This document shows, in pieces, positions 1 through 7,009 of a stretch of DNA of 7,407 bases. Position 1 is the first letter of the stretch; each line of letters begins with the position of its first letter. The notes below the pieces were generated by a model. The model was not told where the DNA came from and made no database searches. It saw nothing but the letters and a program-made list of their open reading frames with translations. The DNA is from M55B112 sp040880545 (lineage in GTDB: Bacteria > Bacteroidota > Bacteroidia > Bacteroidales > GCA-2748055), in the NCBI GenBank assembly GCA_040880545.1, contig JBBDIE010000028.1, positions 1 to 7,407 on the forward strand, in the 5' to 3' direction. Both the position numbers and the translations under genes were made by a program.

Positions 1-278
1 TCTCTTCCCTCTACAGGAATGGATAGTTCCCGGTACCCTATGAAACTGGCCCTTAATACCGCCCCTGCATCTTCCACGGAAATGGTAAATGTTCCATCGT
101 GGTTGGTTACTGTTCCGTTGGATGTACCCACCTCAATGACTGTTGCACCGGGAAGAGCCAACCTGTTGTCCTTCGCTGTAACCGATCCACTGATCGTAAT
201 TTCAGACTGTGCCGATGCCAGGCCACCGGTAAACAGAAAGAAAATCAGGATCCATCGTTTCTTTGGTTTTAAATTCAT
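1..278 (-). CDS. SusC/RagA-family TonB-linked outer membrane receptor, N-terminal part only
   Basis: The frame starts with ATG at 278 and runs off the left edge, leaving 92 complete codons. Residues 1-24 form a signal peptide: a basic start (NLKPKKR), a hydrophobic core (WILIFFLF) and a likely cleavage site after ASAQ. Residues 28-92 match the carboxypeptidase-regulatory-like beta-sandwich that opens SusC-type receptors: ISGSVTAKDN, LPGATVIEVGTSNGTVTNHD, GTFTISV, and ASFIGYRELSIPVEGR, which corresponds to the usual 'SYIGYxxxxVxV' end of this domain. In this family the TonB plug and beta-barrel follow; they lie outside the window. Such receptors import glycans or other nutrients through the outer membrane, normally with a SusD lipoprotein encoded next door. 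The substrate cannot be told from this part. The gene is divergent from the CotH-like gene at 829. The family call is strong; a non-SusC TonB receptor with the same N-terminal domain is the alternative. Confidence 0.85.
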   Translation of the reverse strand, partial: MNLKPKKRWILIFFLFTGGLASAQSEITISGSVTAKDNRLALPGATVIEVGTSNGTVTNHDGTFTISVEDAGAVLRASFIGYRELSIPVEGR

Positions 279-828
279 TCCGGATAGTAATTATTTTCGT
301 TTGGTTCCATGAAAATACTGCGGTCATTCCGCTTCTACTCTAAAATTCAAAATTAAAGGGTTTCGGGGCATTAATAGATAAAAATTAAATTCAGTATAGA
401 AAATAAATTACCTAAAACAAATTAAAGTACAGATAATCAGGGGTTAATGAATAATTCGAATATAGAATAATTCAGCGTAAGCATCGAGGTAAACAGTTGA
501 CTTTTCCCGGCTGGATGTGTTCCTGAAGTATTATTTGGGCCGTTTGAAGTATTTTTGAAGTTGTACCAGGTTGCCCCGGGTATCTTTATTAGCTTACTTT
601 TGTGTATAAATAGTGTCTGTTCATAATGTTTGTTTGCTATTTTATGCTCGTCGGGAAATTGATCATTTACGTTAATAAACTGCGTCTCTCCCGACTTCGC
701 TACCGAAAAACTGAAAGTTTTGAGCTCATGACCGCAGGGAATAACCCTTGCAAACGAACATTTTGATCCAGCCACGACACTTTATTGCCAGGCACTAAAT
801 ATATATACACCAGGATAAAAATTAAAAA
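279..828. other. Divergent intergenic region, AT-rich, about 550 bases
   Basis: This gap separates the receptor start (278, minus) from the CotH-like start (829, plus), so it should hold promoters for both. For the receptor, TAATTTTG on the minus strand (348-355) matches the Bacteroidota -7 box TAnnTTTG, but no TTTG lies at the right distance upstream, so the call is weak. I found no convincing promoter for the CotH-like gene. No tRNA, repeat array or strong hairpin is apparent. The AT-rich flanks (roughly 340-480 and 780-830) look intergenic, while the middle (about 480-775) is less AT-rich and carries the doubtful minus-strand frame listed separately. Confidence 0.5.
437..775 (-). CDS. Doubtful 112-aa hypothetical open frame
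   Basis: An ATG at 775 opens a 112-codon frame ending in TGA at 437-439. I do not recognise the product. It has no signal peptide or membrane segment; it carries stretches rich in Asn, Ser and Lys (for example NFKNTSNGPNNTSG) and ends in a hydrophobic tail (LNYSIFELFINP). No ribosome binding site or Bacteroidota promoter is evident upstream: minus-strand sequence before 775 is GTGTCGTGGCTGG and then AT-rich. It could be a real small orphan gene, a remnant of a decayed gene or mobile element, or chance. The frame spans most of the less AT-rich part of the gap, which is the only mild support for coding. Confidence 0.2.
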   Translation of the reverse strand: MAGSKCSFARVIPCGHELKTFSFSVAKSGETQFINVNDQFPDEHKIANKHYEQTLFIHKSKLIKIPGATWYNFKNTSNGPNNTSGTHPAGKSQLFTSMLTLNYSIFELFINP

Positions 829-3303
829 TTGAAGAAAATTTACAAATTCACACCGATCATCCTGTTACTGCTCATCGGAATTGAGCTTTTTTCCCAGGGA
901 CAATGGCAATCTGTCGTACTGGCGGAGCAGCAATGGAAATACCTGCCAGCATTAAACGAGCCTCCTTCAGACTGGAACAGTACCGGTTTTGATGACGCAA
1001 ACTGGCAGGCAGGCCCAGGGGGTATCGGTTATGCCGACGGGGATGATGCGACCGTTATCGATCCGGTGAATTCATTATACCTAAGGAGAGCCTTTGTGGT
1101 GGATGCCGAAATTACCATCAACAGGTTGATCCTGGATATCGATTACGATGATGCCTTTGTGGCGTACCTGAATGGAGCGGAGATTGGACGTTCACCAAAT
1201 ATTACCGACAGCCGTCCACTTTACAACAGTACCCTGCTTTATGACAGGGAGGCCCAAATGTACCAGGGTGGGCAGCCTGAAAGGTATTTTGCAGATACGT
1301 CGTTATTAATTACCGGGGTGAATGTGCTGGCTGTACATATACTCAATAATGGAATCAGTTCGTCGGATCTTTCATCACTGGTATACATGCATGCCGAGAT
1401 CAATGAAGAGGGGCAGTTTTATCCGAACACACCTGAATGGTTCGTTGCTCCCTTTATTATACGGAACAGTAAACTGCCCATCGTGAAGATCAATACAGAT
1501 GGTCAGTGGATCCCCGATGATCCCAGGATCGTGGCAAGTATGGGAATTATCAATAACGGGAAGGACCAGGTAAACAGTTCGGATGGCAGCTTTACCGATT
1601 ATGACGGAAGGATTACCATTGAAACACGGGGCCAGTCTTCACAAATGTTTCCTAAAAAATCCTTTGCACTAGAAACACAGGACGAAATGGGAGAGAACCT
1701 GAATGTTTCGCTGCTGGGAATGCCCCCTGAGAACGACTGGATACTCTATGCTCCGTACAGTGATAAATCGATGTTACGTAATGCGTTAACATTTGAAATG
1801 GGAGGAATGACCGATGGCTATAGTTCAAGAATGGCCTTTTGTGAGTTATTTATAAACGAAAAGTATCATGGCGTTTACATACTCATGGAGAAGATCAAGC
1901 GGGATAAAAATCGTGTGGACATTGCCACGCTGAATTCGTATGAAAACAGTGGTGATGATCTTACCGGGGGATATATTTTTAAAATCGACAAAATCGATGA
2001 TGATTATATAGAGGGAATTTCCGGGTTCAAATCCATGCCCGACCCTTCCTATCCCAATGCGATGGATGTGATATACCAATACTATTATCCAAAAGTTAAC
2101 GATATTACCCCTACACAGCGAAGTTACCTGAAAGAATATATCCAGGAAGCAGAGGAAGTACTGATCTCTTCTTATTTTGATGATCCTGATATCGGATATA
2201 ACCGGTATTTGAACACCGGATCATTTGTCGATTTTATGCTCATCAATGAAATTTCAAAGGAGGTGGACAAGTACAGGTACAGCAATTATATGCATAAGCG
2301 GAAGGAGAGTAAAGGGGGAGAGATAATTGCCGGGCCCATCTGGGATTTTAACCTTGGCTACGGAAATGTGGATTACTGGGAGGAGGGGCTGATCACCAGC
2401 GGATGGCTTTACGATGACCTGCATCCCGGATCATGGAGCCTTGTTTTTTGGTGGAGCCGGTTAAATGACGATGACCATTTTAAGAATCTGGCCACCACAC
2501 GTTGGAAATACATGCGTCAGAATCAATGGAGCAGTGCAAATGTTCAAGCGATTATCGATTCGATTACCGGACTGATTGACGAAGCACAAGCGCGGAATTA
2601 TGAGCGATGGCCCATTCTTGGAGAATATGTATGGCCAAATTACAACTGGCAGAATAACAGTTACGAAGATGAAGTGACCTTTTTCAGCAATTGGCTCTTT
2701 GCCCGGCTGGCATGGTTGGACGCCAATTTCGATGGAAGAATTCTGACGCCGGCAGTTAGTATGGATCTGCTTGCAAATAATGGCTCCTCTGCAGAATACC
2801 GGTTAACCCTGGAGGATGATTATTTCAACCATTCATTTTTGAATAGAGCGCATTTTGAAGTGAATGGTACGCCACTGACCCTGGGTATCGAATCGGTACA
2901 TCATGAAAATGCTTCATCGGCAAGGATCAAAATCACCCATGACGGGTTTTCCAGTATTTGGGGAACAAATTTTACACTTACGATAAAAGACAGTATTCTC
3001 AATGGTTTCAGACCGTTGACCACGGAGAATATCCTTGTGGGAACAGACGATGACCCTTCGGTCACAAAATTTGATCTCACGCTCTATGCAGCCTCAGGAA
3101 ATATTTATGTAAAAACAACCATGCCGGAAATGTTACCTGAGCGGCTGGTGATCTATAATTCGCTGGGTCAGGTGGCAGGAATTTATCCACTCATGCAGTC
3201 TGCCACGAATGTATTGCCGGTAAACCTTCCTCCTGATCTTTACATTGTAAGGGTCATCACATCGAGCGGCCCGGTAACCAGGAAGGTGATTATTTCGGAA
3301 TAG
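829..3303 (+). CDS. Secreted CotH-family protein kinase-like protein with T9SS C-terminal sorting domain
   Basis: 824 aa. Start: TTG at 829. No in-frame ATG exists between the upstream stop (796-798) and residue 144, and TTG gives an ideal signal peptide (MKKIYKF, hydrophobic PIILLLLIGIEL, cleavage near FSQ at 21-23). Residues about 25-194 form a galactose-binding-like beta-sandwich (WNSTGFDDANWQ, GGIGYADGDD, YLRRAF, DDAFVAYLNGAEIG, NVLAVHILN). Residues about 217-515 are the CotH fold: PIVKINTDG (217), RGQSSQMFPKKSFALE (267-282), NDWILYAPYSDKSMLRN (302-318), NEKYHGVYILMEKIKRD (343-359), GGYIFKIDK (380-388), NEISKEVDKYRYSNY (473-487) and GPIWDFNLGYGN (502-513). The WDF motif (D506) corresponds to the Mg-binding Asp of CotH kinases, so catalytic capacity looks intact. 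Residues about 640-735 look like an Ig-like domain, and 747-824 (LVIYNSLGQV, LPPDLYIVRV, RKVIISE) are a type A T9SS sorting domain. CotH of Bacillus phosphorylates spore-coat proteins; here the target is unknown and the protein should be exported to the surface or medium. A role in polysaccharide or surface-protein handling is inference. Confidence 0.9.
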   Translation: MKKIYKFTPIILLLLIGIELFSQGQWQSVVLAEQQWKYLPALNEPPSDWNSTGFDDANWQAGPGGIGYADGDDATVIDPVNSLYLRRAFVVDAEITINRLILDIDYDDAFVAYLNGAEIGRSPNITDSRPLYNSTLLYDREAQMYQGGQPERYFADTSLLITGVNVLAVHILNNGISSSDLSSLVYMHAEINEEGQFYPNTPEWFVAPFIIRNSKLPIVKINTDGQWIPDDPRIVASMGIINNGKDQVNSSDGSFTDYDGRITIETRGQSSQMFPKKSFALETQDEMGENLNVSLLGMPPENDWILYAPYSDKSMLRNALTFEMGGMTDGYSSRMAFCELFINEKYHGVYILMEKIKRDKNRVDIATLNSYENSGDDLTGGYIFKIDKIDDDYIEGISGFKSMPDPSYPNAMDVIYQYYYPKVNDITPTQRSYLKEYIQEAEEVLISSYFDDPDIGYNRYLNTGSFVDFMLINEISKEVDKYRYSNYMHKRKESKGGEIIAGPIWDFNLGYGNVDYWEEGLITSGWLYDDLHPGSWSLVFWWSRLNDDDHFKNLATTRWKYMRQNQWSSANVQAIIDSITGLIDEAQARNYERWPILGEYVWPNYNWQNNSYEDEVTFFSNWLFARLAWLDANFDGRILTPAVSMDLLANNGSSAEYRLTLEDDYFNHSFLNRAHFEVNGTPLTLGIESVHHENASSARIKITHDGFSSIWGTNFTLTIKDSILNGFRPLTTENILVGTDDDPSVTKFDLTLYAASGNIYVKTTMPEMLPERLVIYNSLGQVAGIYPLMQSATNVLPVNLPPDLYIVRVITSSGPVTRKVIISE

Positions 3304-3316
3304 CCTGTAATACAAA

Positions 3317-3345
3317 GGAGCAGGTGTTATCGCAACACCTGCTCC
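3317..3345. terminator. Perfect 12-bp hairpin between convergent genes, probable bidirectional terminator
   Basis: GGAGCAGGTGTT (3317-3328) pairs exactly with AACACCTGCTCC (3334-3345) around the loop ATCGC. It lies 13 bases after the stop of the CotH-like gene and is the strongest hairpin noticed in the window. There is no long T-tract on either side: the plus strand continues CAATAAGTAATA, and the minus strand continues TTTGTATTAC, a weak T-rich run. The position between converging genes favours a terminator or mRNA 3'-end stabiliser acting on both transcripts. Confidence 0.7.
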
Positions 3346-3397
3346 CAATAAGTAATATATGTCCCCCATTATTTAATTCCTGTACAGCTGCCTGATA

Positions 3398-3420
3398 TTT
3401 CCCGAATATTTACCGGGAAA
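3398..3420 (-). terminator. Weaker hairpin downstream of galM, possible terminator
   Basis: TTTCCCG (3398-3404) pairs with CGGGAAA (3414-3420) around a 9-base loop, about 47 bases after the galM stop on the minus strand. The stem is only 7 bp and no T-run follows. It may help to end the pyrC-galM transcript ahead of the stronger hairpin at 3317-3345. Confidence 0.3.
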
Positions 3421-3466
3421 AGGAGGGTTTTCATTAACAGGGAGCCATTCCTTGCAGTGGATTAAG

Positions 3467-4606
3467 CTATTCTGGAGTTGCTACCCCGAACCTGTATATG
3501 GTCTTTGTTTTGTATTCTTGTCCCGGATTTAAAATTGTGTTTGGGAAACCGGGTTGGTTCGGTGAATCAGGGAAATGTTGTGTTTCGAGGCAAAGGCCGG
3601 AGTTTTTCACATAGGTTGTGCCTCCGGAAGTTATGGTTCCGTCCAGGAAATTGCCTGTATAGAATTGCACCCCCGGCTCCATGGTTAACACTTCCAGTAC
3701 ACGACCCGATTTCGGGTCTTCCAGTTTGGCGATCATTTGGAGCCCTTCGCCTTCACGGTCAACAACAAAATTGTGGTCGTACCCGCCATCTGTACCGGCA
3801 ATCTCTTTTCCGATGGCTTTCGGTTCCCGGAAGTCGAAAGGAGTACCTTCCACCGGGGCGATCTCGCCGGTTGGGATCAGCTCTTCATCCACCGGGGTAT
3901 AATGAGATGCATGCAGTGTTAATATATGGTCGAGGATGGTACCTTTACCAGCCAGGTTGAAGTAGGAGTGGTTGGTAAGGTTCACTGGTGTGGCTTTGTC
4001 GGTAATGGCGTGGTAGGTGATCTCAAGGTCGTTTTCAACCAATGCATAATGCACCGTCACATCCAGGTTACCAGGATAGCCCTCTTCCATGTCCACGCTC
4101 AGGTATTTCAGTTCCAGACTTTCCCCGTTCTTTGTATCAACGATCTCTGCATCCCACAATACATCATCGAATCCGATGATCCCTCCGTGCAGGGTGTTGT
4201 TCCCGTTGTTGATCGCCAGGGAGTAGGTTTCTCCGTCGAGTTCAAAGGTTCCCTTGGCAATCCGGTTTCCAAATCGTCCGATCAGGGCACCAAAGTTGGG
4301 ATGGCCGGCCAGGTATTGATCCAGGTTGTCGAACCCGAGCGCGATGTTTCCCGGGTTGCCGTCCCTGTCGGGTGTAATAATCTCTGTAACGATCCCGCCA
4401 AAATTGGTGATCTTTACAATGATCCCCGTTTCAGAAGTAAAGGTGTACAGGTATACACTGTCACCATCCGGCATCAGGCCGAAAAATTCTGTTGTGATCC
4501 CCGGTTCGCCTGCTCCCTGTTTTTCGGAAGCTCCGGATTTGCATGAATTAATAATTAAAGCTGATACAACGATCAGCATGATGAAGGTTGCGTTTGTAGT
4601 TTTCAT
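3467..4606 (-). CDS. galM: Aldose 1-epimerase (mutarotase), predicted lipoprotein
   Basis: Interconverts alpha and beta anomers of galactose, glucose and related sugars. I place the start at ATG 4606 (379 aa), because this Met begins a clean lipoprotein signal: MKTTNATF, hydrophobic IMLIVVSALI, lipobox INSC with acylated Cys22. An in-frame ATG at 4669 would add 21 polar residues ahead of the signal and is less likely. Mutarotase motifs, numbered from 4606: GRFGNRIA (110-117), TLHGG with H140, VNLTNHSYFNLAG with H213 (general acid), GYDHNF with D277, and LETQHFPDSPNQPGFP with E341 (general base). All key residues are present and the length is normal after removing the signal. The lipid anchor puts it in the periplasm or at the outer membrane, unlike cytoplasmic GalM of the Leloir pathway, so it probably acts on imported or freshly hydrolysed sugars. 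The gene follows pyrC by 78 bases with no evident promoter, so it may be co-transcribed. Aldose versus other hexose specificity cannot be told. Confidence 0.93.
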   Translation of the reverse strand: MKTTNATFIMLIVVSALIINSCKSGASEKQGAGEPGITTEFFGLMPDGDSVYLYTFTSETGIIVKITNFGGIVTEIITPDRDGNPGNIALGFDNLDQYLAGHPNFGALIGRFGNRIAKGTFELDGETYSLAINNGNNTLHGGIIGFDDVLWDAEIVDTKNGESLELKYLSVDMEEGYPGNLDVTVHYALVENDLEITYHAITDKATPVNLTNHSYFNLAGKGTILDHILTLHASHYTPVDEELIPTGEIAPVEGTPFDFREPKAIGKEIAGTDGGYDHNFVVDREGEGLQMIAKLEDPKSGRVLEVLTMEPGVQFYTGNFLDGTITSGGTTYVKNSGLCLETQHFPDSPNQPGFPNTILNPGQEYKTKTIYRFGVATPE

Positions 4607-4684
4607 ATAGATACTGGTTAAGTTTGATGTATAAGTTTTTTGATCTGTTTTTATATTACATGACTTCATTATATTTTTTGCCTG

Positions 4685-6025
4685 CTACCCGAACGCCAGT
4701 CTTTCACCCCTGATCATTTCGTTAAATAATCCGTTCCTGAAGACCAGCTGGCCGTTCACAAAGGTATGGGTAACCCGGGTATGGAACAGTTGTCCCTCCA
4801 TGGGTGTCCATTTACATTTATACCAGGTGTTTTTGTGGGAGACGGTCCATTCCCATCCAGGATCGATCATGACCAGGTCAGCCTGGTACCCGGGACGTAT
4901 GAAGCCCCGGTTCTTTACATTAAAAATTGTTGCCGGGGCGTGGCACATTTTTTCCACTACCTTTTCCACTGTGATTTTACCTTCGTGCACAAACTCCATC
5001 ATGGCAGTAAGGGAATGTTGCACCATGGGCCCCCCGGCCGGCGATTCAAAGTATTTACTTTGCTTCTCCTCAATGGTATGGGGAGCATGGTCCGTGGCGA
5101 TTACATCAATCTTATCATCCAACATAGCCTGAAACAGCGCTGCCCTGTCGCTCTCCTTTTTTACTGCCGGGTTCCATTTTATCAGCGAACCTCTTACTTC
5201 ATAGTGACTGTCGTTGAACCAGAGATGATGAATACACACCTCTGCCGTGATCCGTTTTTTTGACAGATAATCACCCTGACCGAACAGTTCAATCTCTTTT
5301 TCTGTACTCAGGTGTAGTACATGCAGTCTTGTGTTATGTTTTTTTGCAAGACTTACTGCCAGTGAGGAGGATTTGTAACATGCCTCGGCGCTTCTGATTT
5401 CAGGATGTGCCCTGACAGGTATCAACTCGCCGTATTTCTCCTTAAATTTCAATATATTCTGTTGAATTATTTCCTCGTCCTCACAGTGAGTGGCCACAAG
5501 GGCAGGGGATTCGGCAAAGATCAGTTCAAGACTTTTTCTATTATCTACCAGCATGTTACCGGTTGAGGACCCCATGAAGACCTTTACACCGCAGTTGCGA
5601 TTTGGATCCAGTTTCCTGATCTGATCAATATTATCGTTGGTTGCACCCAGGTAGAATGAATAGTTGGCGAAGGATCTGTCGGCTGCCAGCTGGTATTTTT
5701 TTTCCAGCTCTTCAATGGTAGTTGCCTGTGGGTTGGTATTGGGCATCTCCATATACGAGGTCACCCCACCTGAGACGGCAGCTTTTGATTCGGTAAAGAT
5801 ATCCGCTTTGTGCGTAAATCCGGGTTCTCTGAAGTGTACCTGGTCGTCGATTACACCTGGTACCAGGTACTGTTCTTCTGCATCGATCACGATTGCGTAG
5901 TCGGAATCAACATCAGGAGTTCCTTCACCCACCGCCTGGATGATACCGTGGCGGACCAGTACGAACCCTTTGAAGACGATGCCCTCGTTTACAATACGTG
6001 CATTTTTGATGAGATAGTTGTTCAT
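4685..6025 (-). CDS. pyrC: Dihydroorotase, class I type
   Basis: 446 aa cytoplasmic amidohydrolase; catalyses the reversible cyclisation of N-carbamoyl-L-aspartate to dihydroorotate, third step of de novo pyrimidine synthesis. Seen: beta-sandwich N-terminal segment (YLIKNARIVNEG), LVPGVIDDQVHFREPGFTHK (54-73), GGVTSYMEMPNTNP (86-99; N96 in the substrate-binding MPN motif), GVKVFMGSSTGN (146-157; K148 candidate carboxylated lysine), ATHCEDE (H180), RLHVLHLST (H235/H238), NPAVKKESDR (substrate loop, 285-294), ATDHAPH (D312, catalytic Asp) and GGPMVQHSL (331-339). Length fits the class I family. Oddity: the usual D-x-H-x-H metal motif reads D60-D-Q62-V-H64, so the first His is Gln. From memory, related Bacteroidota dihydroorotases share this, so it need not mean loss of activity. 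Start ATG 6025 gives the expected N-terminus and lies just downstream of a promoter-like sequence. Dihydropyrimidinase or allantoinase is less likely given MPNTNP and the HFREPG context. Confidence 0.93.
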   Translation of the reverse strand: MNNYLIKNARIVNEGIVFKGFVLVRHGIIQAVGEGTPDVDSDYAIVIDAEEQYLVPGVIDDQVHFREPGFTHKADIFTESKAAVSGGVTSYMEMPNTNPQATTIEELEKKYQLAADRSFANYSFYLGATNDNIDQIRKLDPNRNCGVKVFMGSSTGNMLVDNRKSLELIFAESPALVATHCEDEEIIQQNILKFKEKYGELIPVRAHPEIRSAEACYKSSSLAVSLAKKHNTRLHVLHLSTEKEIELFGQGDYLSKKRITAEVCIHHLWFNDSHYEVRGSLIKWNPAVKKESDRAALFQAMLDDKIDVIATDHAPHTIEEKQSKYFESPAGGPMVQHSLTAMMEFVHEGKITVEKVVEKMCHAPATIFNVKNRGFIRPGYQADLVMIDPGWEWTVSHKNTWYKCKWTPMEGQLFHTRVTHTFVNGQLVFRNGLFNEMIRGERLAFG

Positions 6026-6044
6026 GTTGTCTTAAATTTCAATG

Positions 6045-6076
6045 CAAGATACAAATTTCAGGGGAGTCAATTCAAA
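6045..6076 (-). promoter_or_regulatory. Probable promoter of pyrC
   Basis: On the minus strand TTTG (6076-6073) is followed after 21 bases by TATCTTG (6051-6045), one T short of the Bacteroidota -7 consensus TAnnTTTG. Transcription would begin near 6038, giving a leader of roughly 10-15 bases before the pyrC ATG. This suggests pyrC is not wholly dependent on read-through from the glycosyltransferase gene 169 bases upstream. Confidence 0.5.
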
Positions 6077-6194
6077 AGGGGGCAGGATGTGCGTAGAATT
6101 TTCGATCCAAAATTATCGGGGGTTGGTTGGAATACGTTCTCAGTAATCCTTCCTGTTACTTGTGCCATGTATAGCCTGGAGAGATTCGTTCAGA

Positions 6195-6956
6195 TCAGTT
6201 TTTCACCTGGGTGTTTTCCTGTTGCAGCCTTGAATAATTGGTAAACCAGCTGGCTGTTTTAAGTCTGATCACCCCAAAGATTGCCTCGGTTACAATTCCG
6301 CCGCTCATTTTGGAGCTTCCTTCCTTGCGATCGGTGAAGATGATGGGGATCTCTTTCACGTTGAATTTATATTTCCAGGCGGTAAATTTCATTTCTATCT
6401 GGAAGGCATATCCTTTGAAGCGGATCTTATCCAGGTTGATGGTTTCCAGCACCTCTTTGCGGTAACAGACAAATCCAGCCGTTGCGTCCCGCACCTTCAT
6501 CCTGGTGATCAGGCGAACATATACCGAGGCAAAATAAGATATAAGCACGCGTCCCATGGGCCAGTTCACCACGTTTACACCGGAGACATACCGGGAACCG
6601 ATGGCCACATCGATGTATTCATTTTCACAGGCATTAAAAAGATGTGTCAGGTCGTTGGGATCATGTGAGAAATCGGCGTCCATTTCACATATATAGGAAT
6701 ACCCTTTTTTTAGGGCCCATTTAAAACCTTTGATATAGGCAGTTCCCAGTCCGAGCTTCCCGCTTCGTTCCAGCAGGAACAACCTGCCATCTAACTGTTT
6801 TTGCAGTTGATCAACTATTTTTGCAGTTCCATCGGGAGAGTTATCGTCTATAATGAGCAGATCGGTCTGTACATCCAGGTCCATGACGGCACGGATGATC
6901 TTTTCGATATTCTCCTTTTCGTTATAGGTTGGTATGATGACCAGTTTATTGCTCAT
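6195..6956 (-). CDS. GT2 glycosyltransferase, polyprenol monophosphomannose synthase-like
   Basis: 253 aa, soluble single-domain GT-A enzyme resembling Dpm1-type dolichol/polyprenol-phosphate mannosyltransferases, which move a sugar (typically mannose from GDP-mannose) onto a lipid phosphate carrier at the inner face of the cytoplasmic membrane. Motifs in order: LVIIPTYNEKENI (5-17), IIDDNSPDGT (35-44, nucleotide-binding Asp pair D37/D38), ERSGKLGLGTAYIKGFKWA (63-81), CEMDADFSHDP (90-100, metal-binding DAD at 93-95), AIGSRYVSG (118-126), RDATAGFVCYRKEVL (156-170), GYAFQIEMK (182-190) and FTDRKEGSSKM (207-217). These are the full set expected of the family. There is no C-terminal membrane domain, as in the short Dpm1 form. 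Start ATG 6956 gives the standard N-terminus and lies a few bases after a -7-like box. Co-orientation with pyrC is, as I recall, common in Bacteroidota. The donor and acceptor are inferred; glucose instead of mannose is possible. Confidence 0.9.
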   Translation of the reverse strand: MSNKLVIIPTYNEKENIEKIIRAVMDLDVQTDLLIIDDNSPDGTAKIVDQLQKQLDGRLFLLERSGKLGLGTAYIKGFKWALKKGYSYICEMDADFSHDPNDLTHLFNACENEYIDVAIGSRYVSGVNVVNWPMGRVLISYFASVYVRLITRMKVRDATAGFVCYRKEVLETINLDKIRFKGYAFQIEMKFTAWKYKFNVKEIPIIFTDRKEGSSKMSGGIVTEAIFGVIRLKTASWFTNYSRLQQENTQVKN

Positions 6957-6975
6957 TGTAATAAATAATAAGAGA

Positions 6976-6983
6976 CAAAAATA
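6976..6983 (-). promoter_or_regulatory. Probable -7 box for the glycosyltransferase gene
   Basis: TATTTTTG on the minus strand matches TAnnTTTG exactly, 19 bases before the ATG at 6956, so the leader would be only about a dozen bases. The best upstream partner is ATTG (7010-7007) at 23 bases, longer than the usual 19-21 and with an imperfect TTTG, so the -33 half is weak. Confidence 0.4.
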
Positions 6984-7009
6984 GTATTAATTTTTTCTGT
7001 GTACTGCAA

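Noticed and set aside
19..312. 97-codon plus-strand frame at the left edge
   Set aside because: It is antisense to the receptor N-terminus, whose signal peptide and carboxypeptidase-like domain are clear on the minus strand.
3478..4546. Several plus-strand open frames (up to 206 codons) opposite galM
   Set aside because: They lie antisense to a gene with a complete set of mutarotase motifs, have no recognisable domains, and fit the pattern of shadow frames on the opposite strand of a real gene.
6095..6116. AATTTT/AAAATT hairpin between the glycosyltransferase and pyrC as a terminator
   Set aside because: Only six A/T pairs and no T-run; too weak to support.
6026..6194. Possible small gene between the glycosyltransferase and pyrC
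   Set aside because: The 169-base gap has no start-to-stop frame of convincing length on the minus strand; the part near pyrC is explained by a promoter-like sequence.
4766..6244. Plus-strand frames of 78-165 codons opposite pyrC and the pyrC-glycosyltransferase gap
   Set aside because: Antisense to a well-supported dihydroorotase; Cys/His/Phe-rich translations without domain character.
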